Assembly: GCF_014648075.1 (NCBI RefSeq)
Contig: NZ_BMQK01000001.1
Location: forward strand, 1 to 64,000
Direction of reading: 5' to 3'
Source of the DNA: Streptomyces ruber
GTDB taxonomy: Bacteria; Actinomycetota; Actinomycetes; Streptomycetales; Streptomycetaceae
Length of the DNA: 64,000 nucleotides
This document shows positions 15,395 to 26,568 of the stretch, in pieces (the first letter of the stretch is position 1; each line of letters begins with the position of its first letter). The notes beneath the pieces are model-generated. The model had not been told where the DNA came from. It saw only the letters and a program-made list of their open reading frames with translations, and did no database searches. A program made the translations under genes and the position numbers.

Positions 15395-16432
15395 ATGCGC
15401 ACGCGCCCCTTGGGCCGCACCGGCATCCACGTCAGCCCCTACTGCCTGGGCACCATGATGTTCGGCCCCGCCGGTAACCCCGACCCCGACGACTGCACCC
15501 GGATCATCCACCGGGCGCTCGACGCCGGCATCAACTTCATCGACACCGCCGATGTCTACGGCGGCCACGGCGAGACCGAACGCATCGTCGGCAAGGCACT
15601 GAGGGGCCGCCGTGACGACGTCGTGCTCGCCACCAAGTTCAACGGGCCGATGGGCACCGACCCCAACCGGCGCGGCAACTCCCGCCGCTGGATCGTCACC
15701 GCCCTCGAGGGGTCCCTGCGGCGCCTGGGCGTCGATCACATCGACCTCTACCAGGTCCACCACCTCGACCACGAGACCGACACCGAGGAGACCCTCGCCG
15801 CCCTCACCGACCTGATGCGCGCCGGCAAGATCCGCGCGATCGGCCACTCCAACATGCCCGCCTCCGAGATCGTCGAGGCGCAGTGGGCCGCCGAGCGGCG
15901 CGGACTCGCCCGCTTCCGCACCGAACAGCCGACCTACTCGATCCTCAACCGCGGCATCGAACGCGAGATCCTCCCGGTCTGCGCGCGCCACGGCCTCGGC
16001 ACCCTCGTCTGGAGCCCCCTGGCCATGGGCCTCCTCACCGGCCGCTACCGCAAGGGCGCGAAGCAGGAGATCTCCGGCGCCCGTATGCACTGGGTGCCCA
16101 GGCACATGACCGACGAGCGCAAACTCGACGCGGTCGAGCGCCTCCTTCCGATCGCCGAAGAGGCCGGTCTGCCGCTCACCCACATGGCCGTCGCCTTCGC
16201 CATCAGCCACCCCGCGGTCACCTCCGCCATCGTCGGTCCACGCACCACGGCCCACCTCGACGATCTGCTGGCCGGTGCCGGAACCGCCCTGGGCGACGAT
16301 GTCCTCGACCGGATCGACGAGGTCGTCGCGCCCGGCACCGACCTCGGCACCATCGACGTCGCCCACGTGCCGCCGTCCCTCACCGAGCCCGGGCTGCGCC
16401 GCCGCCCCACCGGAGAACGCACGGCCGCCTGA
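15395..16432 (+). CDS. Aldo/keto reductase
   Basis: A 345-aa NADPH-dependent oxidoreductase of the AKR superfamily. The catalytic tetrad is visible: Asp and Tyr in FIDTADVYGG, Lys in LATKFNG, His in YQVHHLD. The C-terminal cofactor-binding signature is present (HPAVTSAIVGPRTTAHLDDLLAG). It probably forms one transcription unit with the VOC gene upstream and the AlkZ-like gene 27 bp downstream. Substrate unknown. Confidence 0.92.
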   Translation: MRTRPLGRTGIHVSPYCLGTMMFGPAGNPDPDDCTRIIHRALDAGINFIDTADVYGGHGETERIVGKALRGRRDDVVLATKFNGPMGTDPNRRGNSRRWIVTALEGSLRRLGVDHIDLYQVHHLDHETDTEETLAALTDLMRAGKIRAIGHSNMPASEIVEAQWAAERRGLARFRTEQPTYSILNRGIEREILPVCARHGLGTLVWSPLAMGLLTGRYRKGAKQEISGARMHWVPRHMTDERKLDAVERLLPIAEEAGLPLTHMAVAFAISHPAVTSAIVGPRTTAHLDDLLAGAGTALGDDVLDRIDEVVAPGTDLGTIDVAHVPPSLTEPGLRRRPTGERTAA

Positions 16433-16459
16433 ATCCCCGGCCCACAGAACGGATCACCC

Positions 16460-17587
16460 GTGACCGCCCGCCTCAGCCCCCGGGCCCTCAACCGCGCGAC
16501 CCTGGCCCGTCAGTTCCTGCTCGACCGCACCGGCGCCGGCCTCCCCGATACCGTCACCCACCTCGGCGGACTGCAGGCCCAGGAACCCCAGGAGCCGTTC
16601 GTCGGACTCTGGTCCCGGGTACGGGACTTCGACCCCCACGAGCTGTCGCGCCTGCTCGAACAGCGGACGCTCGTCCGTCTCCACCTCATGCGCCGCACCG
16701 TGCACCTGGTCACCGCCGACGACGCGTGGCACTGGCGGCCCCGCCACCACACTCTGCTCCGCCAGCGCACCCTCGGCACGTACCGCCGCGACCTCGCCGG
16801 CCTCGATCCGGACGTCCTCGCCGCACGGGCCCACGACCTCATGGCCGACGGCCTGCCCCGCTCCCTCGGCGACATCGGCCGGGCCCTCGCCGCGCACTGG
16901 CCCGGCATCCGGCCCCGGGTCCTGGGCGAATCCGCCGTGGCCGCACTCGTCCCCACTGTCCAGCTCCCGCCGCGCGGCACCTGGCGCAGCAAGGCCGGAG
17001 CGTCGTACCTGCCCCTGTCCACCTGGCTCGCCCGTACCGACCCGCCCGCCCCCGGCGGCGTCGACGCCGAACTCGTCCGCCGGTACCTGCGCGCCTTCGG
17101 TCCCGCCACCAGCACTGACCTGCGCGCCTGGTGCGGCCTGGCCGGCCTGCCGGGGGCCGTCGCCGCCCTCCGCGATGCCGGCGAGCTGATCAGCTTCCGC
17201 GACGACCGGGGCCGCGAACTGCTCGATCTCCCCGACGCCCCGAGACCCGACCCGGACACCCCCGCCCCCGTACGCTTCCTGCCCGCCTTCGACAACGCCG
17301 TCCTCGGCTACCACGACCGCACCCGCCTCATCGACGACACCCACCGCGGCCTCTCCGTCGCCGGTGAACGCCTCGTCCTCGTCGACGGCCGGGTGGCCGC
17401 CACCTGGACCACCGACAACAGCACTGGCACCGTCACCGTAAACCCCCTCCGCCCCCTCACCCCCGCCGACCACACCGCGATCAACAACGAGGCCGACCGC
17501 CTCGCGGCCTTCCTACGGGAACCCGTCCGTCCGTGGCACGACGCGCAGGGAGCCGTACCCCCTAAGGAAGCTCCGGCGGTGCCGTAG
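16460..17587 (+). CDS. Winged-helix AlkZ/YcaQ-family DNA glycosylase-like protein
   Basis: A 375-aa HTH_42 protein. The N-terminal part carries LGGLQAQEPQEPFVGLWSRV, in which QAQ matches the QxQ catalytic motif of AlkZ-type alkyl- and crosslink-DNA glycosylases. Later family motifs are RLHLMRRTVHLV and FLPAFDNAVLGYHDR. It may excise alkylated bases or protect against a DNA-damaging metabolite; the broad family also has uncharacterised members. The start is GTG at 16460. The 3' end overlaps the convergent histidine kinase gene by 26 bp. Confidence 0.82.
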   Translation: MTARLSPRALNRATLARQFLLDRTGAGLPDTVTHLGGLQAQEPQEPFVGLWSRVRDFDPHELSRLLEQRTLVRLHLMRRTVHLVTADDAWHWRPRHHTLLRQRTLGTYRRDLAGLDPDVLAARAHDLMADGLPRSLGDIGRALAAHWPGIRPRVLGESAVAALVPTVQLPPRGTWRSKAGASYLPLSTWLARTDPPAPGGVDAELVRRYLRAFGPATSTDLRAWCGLAGLPGAVAALRDAGELISFRDDRGRELLDLPDAPRPDPDTPAPVRFLPAFDNAVLGYHDRTRLIDDTHRGLSVAGERLVLVDGRVAATWTTDNSTGTVTVNPLRPLTPADHTAINNEADRLAAFLREPVRPWHDAQGAVPPKEAPAVP

Positions 17588-19039
17588 GCGCCCCCGGCAA
17601 CCGCACCGTCGCCACCGTGCCGCCCCCCTCCGCGCGCGCCAGCGCGACCTCACCTCCCGACTGCCGCACCGTCCTCGCCACGATCGACAGCCCGAGGCCC
17701 GAACCCGGAAGGGCCCGCGCGCTGGGTGAGCGCCAGAAGCGGTCGAAGACGTAGGGGAGGTCCTCGGCGGGGATGCCGGGGCCGTGGTCGCGGACGGTCA
17801 GGACGCCCTCCGTGAGGGACACCTCGACCGTCCCGCCCTCCGGGCTGAACTTCACCGCGTTGTCCAGGATGTTGACGATCGCCCGTTCCAGGGCCGCCGG
17901 TTCGGAGCGGACGTACCAGGGGGCGAGGTCCGCCGTGATCGTCAGTTCCGGGCCGCGCAGGCGGGCGCGGCGCAACGCCGACTCCACCGTGTCCACGAAG
18001 TCCACCACCTGGACGCGGTCGCCGTGCCGGTCCGTGTCCGAGTCGGAGCGGGACAGTTCCTGGAGGTCTCCGATGAGCGAGGCCAGTTCGGTCATCTGGG
18101 CCTTCACCGAGGCGAGCAGCGCCTTGCGGTCCTCCGCCGGGATCGCCCGGCCCGTCTCCTCGCTGCGCGCCAGCAGCTCGATGTTCGTGCGCAGGGACGT
18201 GAGGGGGGTGCGGAGCTCGTGCCCCGCGTCCGCGATGAGCTGTTGCTGGAGCTCGCGGGAGTTCGCCAGCGCGCTCGTCATGGAGTTGAAGGACCGGGAC
18301 AGGCGAGCGATCTCGTCCTCCGCCTCGTCCTCCACCGGGATACGGATGGTCAGGTCCTCCGTGCGTGCGATGTGTTCGGCGGCCTCGGTCAGCTTGTCGA
18401 CGGGACGCAGGGCCGCACGGGCCACCACCAGACCGGTCGCGCCCGCGCCCACGACCCCGATGCCGGAGACGAGGAGGAGCAGCAGGGCCAGGTCGTTGAG
18501 GGTGTCCTGAGTGCCGGTCAGCGGCGCGGCGATCACCAGGGCGTACCCCTCGACCGGCACCGCACCGTTCAGGGGCTGGCCGGCTGTCAGGGGCATGGTG
18601 AGCACCCGTACGGGATTGCCGTCGCTGTCCGTGCCGTTGCGGAACACGGCCGTCTCGTGCTCGGAGTCGCCGGCGATCCGCTTGTCGTCGCCGGTGACCT
18701 CGACCGAGCCCGCCGAGTCGACGAACACGCAGACGGCGCCCTCCGCGTCGACCACCTGGTAGTACATGGACCTGGCCTGCGGGCCGAAACCGTTGTCGCT
18801 GCCGGACTGACCGGACGGGGTCTGGGGACAGTTCCGGAGCAGGTTGCTGATCTTGGACGTGGGCAGCGGCTGTTTGGCCGCTCCCTGCAGATCGTCCCCG
18901 ATCTCGTCGTACAGCTTCTGCTGCACCACGAACCAGCAGCTCACCGACACCGCCGCCACCGCGAACGCCACCGCCGCCGCCACCAGCAGCGACAGCCGGG
19001 CCCGCAGGGGCAGGGAGCTGTACCGGCGGACGAGTTTCC

Positions 19040-19043
<4 letters not shown>
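17562..19043 (-). CDS. Sensor histidine kinase, MprB-like
   Basis: A 493-aa membrane kinase. Domains in order: transmembrane helix (about 16-38), extracytoplasmic sensor region, second helix (about 175-205, [17 protein letters not shown]), HAMP, HisKA with [17 protein letters not shown], and HATPase ([32 protein letters not shown]). The ATG overlaps the response-regulator stop (ATGA). Gene order regulator-kinase beside an HtrA-like protease parallels MprAB-PepD of mycobacteria, which suggests an envelope-stress role. Confidence 0.93.
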
Positions 19044-19780
<737 letters not shown>

Positions 19781-19936
19781 GGTGGTGTCGTTCCTCGGGT
19801 GCGCGGGGACATGTGGACGGGGCGGGCGGGCACGGGGCGGGCGCCTCCGGCCTCAGCCTCGCACGTCCGGCGGCCCGGCAGCAGGGACCCCCGGACGGTA
19901 CGGCCCGTACGGACGGCCCGTTCGGACGGACGATGC

Positions 19937-21001
19937 TCAGCTGTCCGCGCCGCCCGCCCGCAGCGTGCTCAGGTCCGACTTCACGGTGTTGATCGGAATG
20001 GCGAAGCCGAGGCCGACGCTGCCCGCGGAGGCGGAGGACGACGAGCCGCTCGCCGAGTACATCGCCGAGTTGATGCCGATGATGTTGCCGTTCATGTCGA
20101 TCAGGGCGCCGCCGGAGTTGCCCGGGTTGAGGGAGGCGTCCGTCTGGAGCGCCTTGTAGGTGGTGGTGGAGGAACCGGTGTCGCCGTTGAACTGGCGGCC
20201 GCCGAACTCGAAGGGCCATCCGCCGCCCTGCTGTTGCTGCTGCCCCTGGCTCTCGTCCGTGGAGACGGTCACGTCCCGGTCGAGGGCGGACACGATGCCG
20301 CTGGTGACGGTGCCGGTCAGACCCTCGGGGGAGCCGATCGCCACGACCTCGTCGCCGACCTGGACGTCGTCCGAGTCGCCGAGGGAGGCCACCGTCAGGC
20401 CGGAGGCGTTCTCCAGCTTGATCAGGGCCAGGTCCTTGGCGCTGTCGGTGCCGACGACCTGCGCGGAGTACTCCTTGCCGGCGTCGGTCGTGACCGTGAT
20501 CGAGGAGGCGCCGGAGACCACGTGGTTGTTGGTGATGATCTCGCCGTCGGTCGTGATGATCACGCCGGACCCGGTGGACGCACCGGCGTTCGAGGTGGCG
20601 CTGATCTCCACGATGCTCGGGCTGACGGCCTTGGCGACCCCGGCGACGGTGCCCTTCTCGCTGGTCGGGACCACGCTGGTGGTGCGGCTGGAGGCGGCGG
20701 CGACCGTGTCGTTGCCGGTCAGCTCCTGGATGCCGTAGGCGGTGCCGCCGCCGATGGCGGCGGCCACGATCGCCACGGCGGCGAGCAGGGCCACCGGACC
20801 GCGGGCGCGCTTCCTGGGCTTCGGAGCCGGTTCGTGTCCGACCGGCGCCGCGTCCGGCTCGTACGCCGGCGGGGGCGGCCACTCCGGGTTGACGGGAGCG
20901 ACGGGAGTGGCGGCCGTTACGGGAGTGCAGGTGTGCTGTGCGTGTCCCTGGGGGTACTGCTGCTCGTACTCGCCGCTGCGGCGGAAGCTGCTCTCGGTCA
21001 T
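19937..21001 (-). CDS. HtrA/DegP-like trypsin-family serine protease
   Basis: A membrane-anchored S1C protease of about 354 aa. A cytoplasmic Gln/Pro-rich N-terminus precedes one transmembrane helix (about 95-120). The triad is visible: His in TNNHVV, Asp in SAKDLALIK, Ser in NPGNSGGAL. The protein stops soon after the protease fold (GLGFAIPINTVKSDL), so a C-terminal PDZ domain is absent. I chose the second ATG (MTESSF) because GAGG is 9 nt upstream; an ATG two codons earlier is possible. Likely envelope quality control, linked to the adjacent two-component system. Confidence 0.88.
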   Translation of the reverse strand: MTESSFRRSGEYEQQYPQGHAQHTCTPVTAATPVAPVNPEWPPPPAYEPDAAPVGHEPAPKPRKRARGPVALLAAVAIVAAAIGGGTAYGIQELTGNDTVAAASSRTTSVVPTSEKGTVAGVAKAVSPSIVEISATSNAGASTGSGVIITTDGEIITNNHVVSGASSITVTTDAGKEYSAQVVGTDSAKDLALIKLENASGLTVASLGDSDDVQVGDEVVAIGSPEGLTGTVTSGIVSALDRDVTVSTDESQGQQQQQGGGWPFEFGGRQFNGDTGSSTTTYKALQTDASLNPGNSGGALIDMNGNIIGINSAMYSASGSSSSASAGSVGLGFAIPINTVKSDLSTLRAGGADS

Positions 21002-21095
21002 GTCCATGAGCCTCGCGCCCGACCATGAGAGCTTCCTGAGCGAGAGCTGAGAAGCCCGAAAGAACCTCGTTCGCCCGATAGGAAGACGTACGGTC

Positions 21096-22118
21096 CTACC
21101 GGCACCCGCACGAACGCCGGACCACCAGCCGCGACGGGAACAGCTTCACCCGCTCCCGCCGGGAGCCCGCCACCCGCAGCCCGTCGTCGAGCACGAGGTC
21201 CACCGCCGCCCGGGCCATCGCCGGACGGTCCGTCCCGACCGTCGTCAGCGGCGGGTCCGTCAGCCCGGCCTCCTTGACGTCGTCGAAGCCGGCGACCGCC
21301 AGCTCCCCGGGCACGTCGATGCGCAGCTCGCGCGCCGCGCGCAGGACGCCGATCGCCTGGTCGTCGGTGGAGCAGAAGATCGCGGGCGGCCGGTCGGGAC
21401 CGGCCAGCAGCTCCAGGGCGATCCCGTACGCGTCGTACCGGTTGTACGGCGCCTGGAACAGACGCCCCTCCGTGGGGATGCCCGCCTCCCGCATCGCGCG
21501 CCGCCACCCCTCGACGTGGTCGGAGACGGGGTCGCCGACCAGCGGGGTCTCCGCGACACCGCCCATGCAGGCCACGTACGGGTGCCCGTGCTCCAGCAGG
21601 TGGCGCACCGCGAGCTGGGCGCCGCCGATGTCGTCCGTGACGACCGCGACGTCGTCCATCGCCTCGGGCCGCTCGTGCAGCAGGACCACGCGGGCGTCCC
21701 AGGCGTCTATCTCGGCGGCGGCGTTGTCGGACAGGGCGTGGCTGACGAGGATCAGCCCGGAGACCCGCATTCCGAGGAAGGCCCGCAGGTAGTGGACCTC
21801 GCGCTCGGCGATGTAGTCGGAGTTCCCGACGAGGACCATCTTGCCGCGCTCGGCGGCCGCCTGTTCGACCGCGTGGGCCATCTCCCCGAAGTAGGGCTGG
21901 CGCGCGTCCGGCACGATCAGGCCTATGAGCTCGGTCCGCCGCGACGCCATGGCCTGGGCCACCCGGTCCGGCCGGTAGCCCAGCTCCTTGATCGCGGCGA
22001 GGACACGCTCGCGCGTGGCCGGGGCGACCGGCCGGGGTCCGTTGTTGATCACGTAGCTGACGACGGCGGTCGACGTCCCCGCCAGCCGCGCCACGTCGTC
22101 CCGAGTCACCTTGGCCAC
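21096..22118 (-). CDS. LacI family transcriptional regulator
   Basis: A 340-aa repressor with an N-terminal LacI HTH ([46 protein letters not shown]) and a periplasmic-binding-protein-like ligand domain ([34 protein letters not shown]). It ends with an unusual SCGCR. No sugar genes adjoin it, so the ligand is unknown. A small palindrome ATTGCAAT at 22136-22143, just upstream of the start, could be an operator half or core. Confidence 0.92.
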   Translation of the reverse strand: MAKVTRDDVARLAGTSTAVVSYVINNGPRPVAPATRERVLAAIKELGYRPDRVAQAMASRRTELIGLIVPDARQPYFGEMAHAVEQAAAERGKMVLVGNSDYIAEREVHYLRAFLGMRVSGLILVSHALSDNAAAEIDAWDARVVLLHERPEAMDDVAVVTDDIGGAQLAVRHLLEHGHPYVACMGGVAETPLVGDPVSDHVEGWRRAMREAGIPTEGRLFQAPYNRYDAYGIALELLAGPDRPPAIFCSTDDQAIGVLRAARELRIDVPGELAVAGFDDVKEAGLTDPPLTTVGTDRPAMARAAVDLVLDDGLRVAGSRRERVKLFPSRLVVRRSCGCR

Positions 22119-22210
22119 GCGCGGAGTCTACGCGGATTGCAATGCTCTGGGCAGGGCGTACCGGTTCCTCGTACGCGCCCGGTGCGCCCCCGCGCGGGGA
22201 GCGCGGGGCG

Positions 22211-22996
22211 CTAGGCCTCCGCGCGCACCCCGGCGGCGTCCGCCGCGGCTGTCTCCTCGGCGGGGGCGGCCTCGGACTGCCGCTGAGCGGACGCGGCCTT
22301 GGCCTCTCCCGCGGAGCGGTCCCCCTTCTCCGGGGTCACGAAGCGGTAGCCCACGTTCCGCACGGTGCCGATCAGCGACTCGTGCTCGGGGCCGAGCTTG
22401 GCCCGCAGCCGCCGTACGTGCACGTCGACGGTCCGCGTGCCGCCGAAGTAGTCGTAGCCCCAGACCTCCTGGAGCAGCTGCGCGCGCGTGAAGACGCGGC
22501 CCGGGTGCTGGGCGAGGTACTTCAGGAGCTCGAACTCCTTGAAGGTCAGGTCGAGCACGCGGCCCTTGAGCTTGGCGCTGTACGTCGCCTCGTCCACCGA
22601 CAGGTCGCCGTTGCGGATCTCCATCGGCGAGTCGTCGTTGACGATCTGCTGGCGGCCCATGGCGAGCCGCAGCCGGGCCTCGACCTCGGCGGGACCCGCG
22701 GTGTCCAGCAGCACGTCGTCGATGCCCCAGTCGGCGGTGACGGCCGCGAGGCCGCCCTCCGTGACCACGAGGACGAGCGGGCAGCCGGGCCCGGTCGACC
22801 GCAGCAGCTGGCACAGGCTGCGCACCTGCGGGAGATCGCGGCGGCCGTCGATCAGGATGACGTCGGCGCCGGGGGTGTCGACCAGGGCCGGGCCCTCGGC
22901 GGGGGCCACGCGCACGTTGTGCAGGAGCAGGCCGAGGGCGGGGAGCACCTCCGTCGACGGCTGGAGGGCGTTGGTCAGCAGCAGCAGAGAGCTCAT
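22211..22996 (-). CDS. glnR: GlnR, nitrogen-metabolism master regulator
   Basis: A 261-aa OmpR-family orphan regulator that controls nitrogen assimilation (glnA, amtB, nir and others in Streptomyces). The atypical receiver ([20 protein letters not shown]..., [11 protein letters not shown]) and the winged helix ([50 protein letters not shown]) agree with actinobacterial GlnR, and no kinase gene is adjacent. The C-terminus is a variable Ala/Glu-rich tail. A GGGGGAGGGG ribosome site precedes the ATG. The TGA of a possible short upstream frame overlaps the start. Confidence 0.95.
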   Translation of the reverse strand: MSSLLLLTNALQPSTEVLPALGLLLHNVRVAPAEGPALVDTPGADVILIDGRRDLPQVRSLCQLLRSTGPGCPLVLVVTEGGLAAVTADWGIDDVLLDTAGPAEVEARLRLAMGRQQIVNDDSPMEIRNGDLSVDEATYSAKLKGRVLDLTFKEFELLKYLAQHPGRVFTRAQLLQEVWGYDYFGGTRTVDVHVRRLRAKLGPEHESLIGTVRNVGYRFVTPEKGDRSAGEAKAASAQRQSEAAPAEETAAADAAGVRAEA

Positions 22997-23073
22997 CGCG
23001 CCCCTCCCCCGTGCGTGCGGCCTCGCTCGGGCATCCGGGTCGTCGTCGGTTCGTGCACGGTTCGCTCGCCCAT
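22993..23073 (-). CDS. Possible upstream leader frame of glnR
   Basis: A 26-codon frame ([18 protein letters not shown]... ending GGGAR) with an AGGAGG-type ribosome site upstream. Its TGA overlaps the glnR ATG (ATGA), which would couple the two. No family is recognised. Because random open frames are common at this GC, the call is tentative. Confidence 0.3.
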   Translation of the reverse strand: MGERTVHEPTTTRMPERGRTHGGGAR

Positions 23074-23700
23074 AACGTTCGGTTCCTCCTCGGTCCCTGC
23101 GATGGGGCACCTCCCACGCCCAGGAAGGCGGTGGGGGAGTCTGCGGCACTGCTTCGTACGGTGCGAATCCCGCGCCCCGGGGACCCGCCGCGCCACGAAC
23201 ACGCCGTACACCTGCGGTTTCCCGCGTCGTATACAACGCTTCCGAAAGCACAAAAGGACCCGGAGGCAACGTTGCCCGAGTCCTTCGCCCAGCAGAATAG
23301 CCCACATGAGCACTGGTCCGGCAGGTCATATGACGTCGCGGCCCGTCGATCCGCGCTCCGGGACGGGCGGGCGCACGCCGCCGCGGAGGTTTCCGCGCAC
23401 GTACGACGGGGTGTCGCGCGCCGTCGTATACGAGCCGGGTTCCCTCGTATACGACCCCTGAACGCCATCCTCGCGTCACCCGGTGTTCGTGGTCCCACGC
23501 GACTCCCCGGGCGCATGAGGGGCGCACGGATGCGTATCGGGGCGCGCACACAGTCTCGCGGCGTCCGGTGCGTCCCGCTTTCGTACGGTGTTCGATCGCC
23601 GTTCGGTCCCCGGGCCCCCTTGCGCGGCGCGGGCGGCTAGCCTGGCGGTGTTCACAGCGCGTACCGGCACCGGTGTGCGTCACGACGATCGAGGGACGAG
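23074..23700. other. Long glnR/moaD divergent intergenic region
   Basis: No convincing gene. It holds three TCGTATAC palindromes (23227-23236, 23424-23433, 23445-23454) and a hairpin at 23256-23283 around the self-complementary GGCAACGTTGCC (23264-23275), followed in the leftward direction by TTTT. The latter could end a short leader transcript ahead of glnR. Confidence 0.5.
23423..23455. promoter_or_regulatory. Paired TCGTATACGA palindromes
   Basis: Two perfect copies of TCGTATACGA, centred 21 bp apart (two helical turns), together forming an inverted repeat with 11-bp arms (GTCGTATACGA and complement). A third near-copy (TCGTATACAA) lies 196 bp towards glnR. Spacing on one DNA face suggests cooperative binding of a dimeric regulator; it does not resemble the GlnR box. 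Confidence 0.55.
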
Positions 23701-23955
23701 ATGGCAAAGGGCACGGTGCGGTACTGGGCCGCGGCCAAGGCCGCCGCCGGGACCGCCGAGGAGCCTTACGACGCGGGCACGCTCGCCGAGGCGCTGGACG
23801 CGGTCCGCGAGCGACACCCGGGCGAACTGGTCCGCGTGCTGCGGCGATGCTCGTTCCTCGTCGACGGCGATCCCGTGGGCACCCGCGGGCATGAGACGGT
23901 ACGGCTGGCCGAGGGCGGCACGGTCGAGGTGCTCCCCCCGTTCGCAGGAGGGTGA
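23701..23955 (+). CDS. MoaD/ThiS family sulfur-carrier protein
   Basis: An 84-aa ubiquitin-like protein ([28 protein letters not shown], ending [10 protein letters not shown]). The C-terminal Gly-Gly is the site of thiocarboxylation in molybdopterin synthase small subunits and other sulfur carriers. No molybdopterin genes adjoin it, so its acceptor pathway is open. The next gene begins 8 bp downstream. Confidence 0.87.
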   Translation: MAKGTVRYWAAAKAAAGTAEEPYDAGTLAEALDAVRERHPGELVRVLRRCSFLVDGDPVGTRGHETVRLAEGGTVEVLPPFAGG

Positions 23956-23963
23956 ACCAGACC

Positions 23964-25367
23964 ATGAGCAACCAGCCCCACGGCTCCTCCTACGAGGGGT
24001 ACGACCCGTACCGGCAGCAGCCCGGTCAGCAGCACTCCGCCCAGCAGCAGCCGGCCCAGTCCGCCTGGCAGTACGCGGAGGCGCACGACCAGCAGTACGC
24101 CCAGGAGTGGTCGGGCCAGACCTGGGAGACCCAGGTGCAGCCACCGGTCCCCGCGGTGGACGCGACGGAGACGGCCTACCTGCCGCCCCAGCAGTACGGG
24201 CAGCAGCAGCCCCATGCCTCCCAGGGCTACGGCACCGACCAGTGGCAGCAGTACGCCGCGCAGCAGCAGCCGCCGCACCCGCAGGCCGGAGCGCAGCACG
24301 TGCAGAGTTACGGCGGGCCCCAGGGGTACGCGCAGCCCCAGCCCCAGACGCACGGTCAGCCCCAGACGCACGGCCAGCCCCAGACGCACGGCCGGCCGCA
24401 CGCGCAGGGCCGTCCTCAGCCGCACGCCCAGCCCGCCATGCAGCCGCAGCACCAACAGCACCAACAGCACCTTCAGCAGCACCAGCCACATCAGCCGCAG
24501 ACCCAGTCCCAGACCCAGCCCCAGCCGTCACCCGCCCCCGCCGCGGCTGCCGCCGCCGAGGAGGAGCAGGAGCCCTCGTACGGTCCCGCGACCCTCACCG
24601 GCAACGCCCGGATCACCGACGCCCAGCGCGCCCGCGCCGAGGGCCGGTCGCCGATCATCGATCCCGGCATGCAGCCGGCGCTGCTCACCGCCGTCCTCGG
24701 GGCCCTGCTCTCCGTGACGGCTGCGGTCGGCGAGTTCGCCCTGGTCGTGCCGCTGGTGATCCTGCAGGCGGTGACCGCGGCCGGCTGGTTCCGGCTGAAC
24801 GGGATGTGGCCCGCCCGGCAGGGCATCGCCCTGGCCTTCGCCGGCGCGCTGACCGCCGACGTGGCCCTGCTCGCGGCCGGCCGGGAGAACGCGCCGGCCG
24901 CCATCCTCGGCACCCTCGGCGTGTGGGTCCTGCTGGCGCTGGTGCTCCAGCTGCGCAGCCACGCCGACCCTGACGAGCGCATGTACGGCCTGACGGCGAC
25001 GGTCGCGTCGGCGGCCCTGTCGATCATCGCCGCCGGGCACCTGGCGGCCGAGCCCGACGCGGTGACGGCGGGCGCGGCGGCGGTGGCCGTGGCCATGGTG
25101 GCCCGCGCCCTGCCCCTGCCCACCGCGGGCTCCGTGGTCCTGGCGCTGCTGGCCGGTGCGGGCACCGGGACCGCGGTCGGCTCGATGACGGACCTGGGCG
25201 GGCAGGGCGCCCTCCTGGGACTGGGCGCGGCCGTGTGCGCCCTGGTCGGCCATCGCGTCGCCGCCTACGACTACCCGTCCCGCTTCGTGCACTTCACCGC
25301 CGGTGTCGCCCTGCCCCTCGCGGCGGCGGCGCCCGCGGTCTACCTGCTGGGCCGCGCGCTGGGATAG
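23964..25367 (+). CDS. Gln-rich N-terminus integral membrane protein
   Basis: A 467-aa protein with a long cytoplasmic low-complexity N-terminus (about 1-200) rich in Gln, His and Pro, including repeated QPQTHG units, then a membrane domain of about seven or eight hydrophobic helices. I do not recognise a characterised family. The ATG at 23964 is preceded by ggagg (23947-23951) within the end of the MoaD gene; a GTG four codons upstream overlaps that gene. Function unknown. Confidence 0.8.
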   Translation: MSNQPHGSSYEGYDPYRQQPGQQHSAQQQPAQSAWQYAEAHDQQYAQEWSGQTWETQVQPPVPAVDATETAYLPPQQYGQQQPHASQGYGTDQWQQYAAQQQPPHPQAGAQHVQSYGGPQGYAQPQPQTHGQPQTHGQPQTHGRPHAQGRPQPHAQPAMQPQHQQHQQHLQQHQPHQPQTQSQTQPQPSPAPAAAAAAEEEQEPSYGPATLTGNARITDAQRARAEGRSPIIDPGMQPALLTAVLGALLSVTAAVGEFALVVPLVILQAVTAAGWFRLNGMWPARQGIALAFAGALTADVALLAAGRENAPAAILGTLGVWVLLALVLQLRSHADPDERMYGLTATVASAALSIIAAGHLAAEPDAVTAGAAAVAVAMVARALPLPTAGSVVLALLAGAGTGTAVGSMTDLGGQGALLGLGAAVCALVGHRVAAYDYPSRFVHFTAGVALPLAAAAPAVYLLGRALG

Positions 25368-25506
25368 GCGCGGTGCGCTCACTGTGTGATCGACGACTCC
25401 CCGGTGGGCGCCGTGTTCCGGGCCCCGCCGGGCTAGGGTCACGGGCAGCGGCCGGCCACATGGGTGGCCGACCACGGAGCAGCGGAGAACGGGGCGGAGC
25501 AGGGAC

Positions 25507-26241
25507 ATGCGGGCACTGCGCACATTGATCATCGTCGTCGTGGTACTCGGCGGCCTCTTCGTGATCGCGGACCGCGTCGCGGTCAACTTCGCCGAGAACG
25601 AGGCCGCCGACAGACTGCGCGCCAACGAGGGCCTGGCGAGCACACCGGACGTGTCCATCAAGGGCTTCCCGTTCCTGACCCAGGTCGTGGGCGGCGAGCT
25701 GGACGACGTCGAGGTCGGCATACCGGACTACGAGGCGTCCTCCGGCGACGGCGGTGACACCGTCCGGATCACCGGGCTCAAGGCCGACATGCGCGGCGTC
25801 GTCTTCTCCGGGGACTTCAGCTCGGCCACCGCCCGCTCGGCCACCGGCAGCGCCACCATCCCGTACGACGAACTGCTCAAGGCCGCGCAGTCCGAGCCCA
25901 CCGAGATCGCCCCCGGGGTCACGGCGCGGGTGGTCGGCCTCTCCGACGGCGGCAACGGCAAGATCAAGATCGAGCTCGACGGGACCGTCCTCGGCGTCGA
26001 CCTGCCCCGGCCGGTCTCCGTGCTCAGCTCGGTCGCCGTCGAGGACGGCACCGTCCGGCTGCGCGCCGACTCCCTGCCGAACCTGGGCGCGGACCTGGGC
26101 GAGGAGTCGGTCCGCTCGCTCACCGACTTCCAGCAGGCCATCGACCAGCTCCCCGGCGGCATCCAGCTCGACAAGGTCGAGGGCGCCGCGGACGGCGTGA
26201 GGATCACGGTGAAGGGTTCGGACGTCAAGCTGGCGGGGTAG
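25507..26241 (+). CDS. DUF2993 (LmeA-like) exported lipid-binding protein
   Basis: A 244-aa envelope protein: N-terminal membrane anchor or signal (RTLIIVVVVLGGLFVIADRVA) followed by a DUF2993 domain (VSIKGFPFLTQVVGGELDDVEV, GVVFSGDFSSATARSATGSATIPYDELL). The mycobacterial member LmeA binds phospholipid and affects cell-wall glycolipid elongation. Monocistronic by spacing. Confidence 0.87.
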   Translation: MRALRTLIIVVVVLGGLFVIADRVAVNFAENEAADRLRANEGLASTPDVSIKGFPFLTQVVGGELDDVEVGIPDYEASSGDGGDTVRITGLKADMRGVVFSGDFSSATARSATGSATIPYDELLKAAQSEPTEIAPGVTARVVGLSDGGNGKIKIELDGTVLGVDLPRPVSVLSSVAVEDGTVRLRADSLPNLGADLGEESVRSLTDFQQAIDQLPGGIQLDKVEGAADGVRITVKGSDVKLAG

Positions 26242-26484
26242 TACGCCCCGTCGAGTGAGGTGAACGTCCCGGCCCGGGCGGCGAGCCGCCGTCCGTAAGG
26301 CGAGACGCGGCCGTCCGTACCGCGGTTGCGGCGGCCGGTACGCCCGTCCGGGAGTCCGGCGGGACGCGCCGACCCGCACGAGCCCGGGCCGATCCCGATC
26401 GGAAGTCCCGCATCGTGGACGATCCTGTCTCACCATCCGAACCATCGGTGACACGCCCGCCCGTCCGTCCTTACGATCGGGCAC

Positions 26485-26568
26485 ATGAAGCAGCGACAGG
26501 CGGACCTCACGAAGCGGCGGGCAGTAGACCTGTGCCGCGTCGCCGCCATGCTCTGTCGCGCCGTCTGA
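26485..26568 (+). CDS. Cysteine-containing leader peptide upstream of cysA-like gene
   Basis: A 27-aa frame too short for routine gene calling. It ends RAVDLCRVAAMLCRAV, the Arg-Val-Asp-Leu-Cys-Arg pattern of the putative leader peptides found ahead of sulfur-assimilation genes in Streptomyces. Two Cys codons (TGC, TGT) fall in the second half. A stable hairpin begins at its stop codon. Related short Cys-rich frames in mycobacteria mediate cysteine-responsive control of downstream sulfur genes. Confidence 0.82.
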   Translation: MKQRQADLTKRRAVDLCRVAAMLCRAV

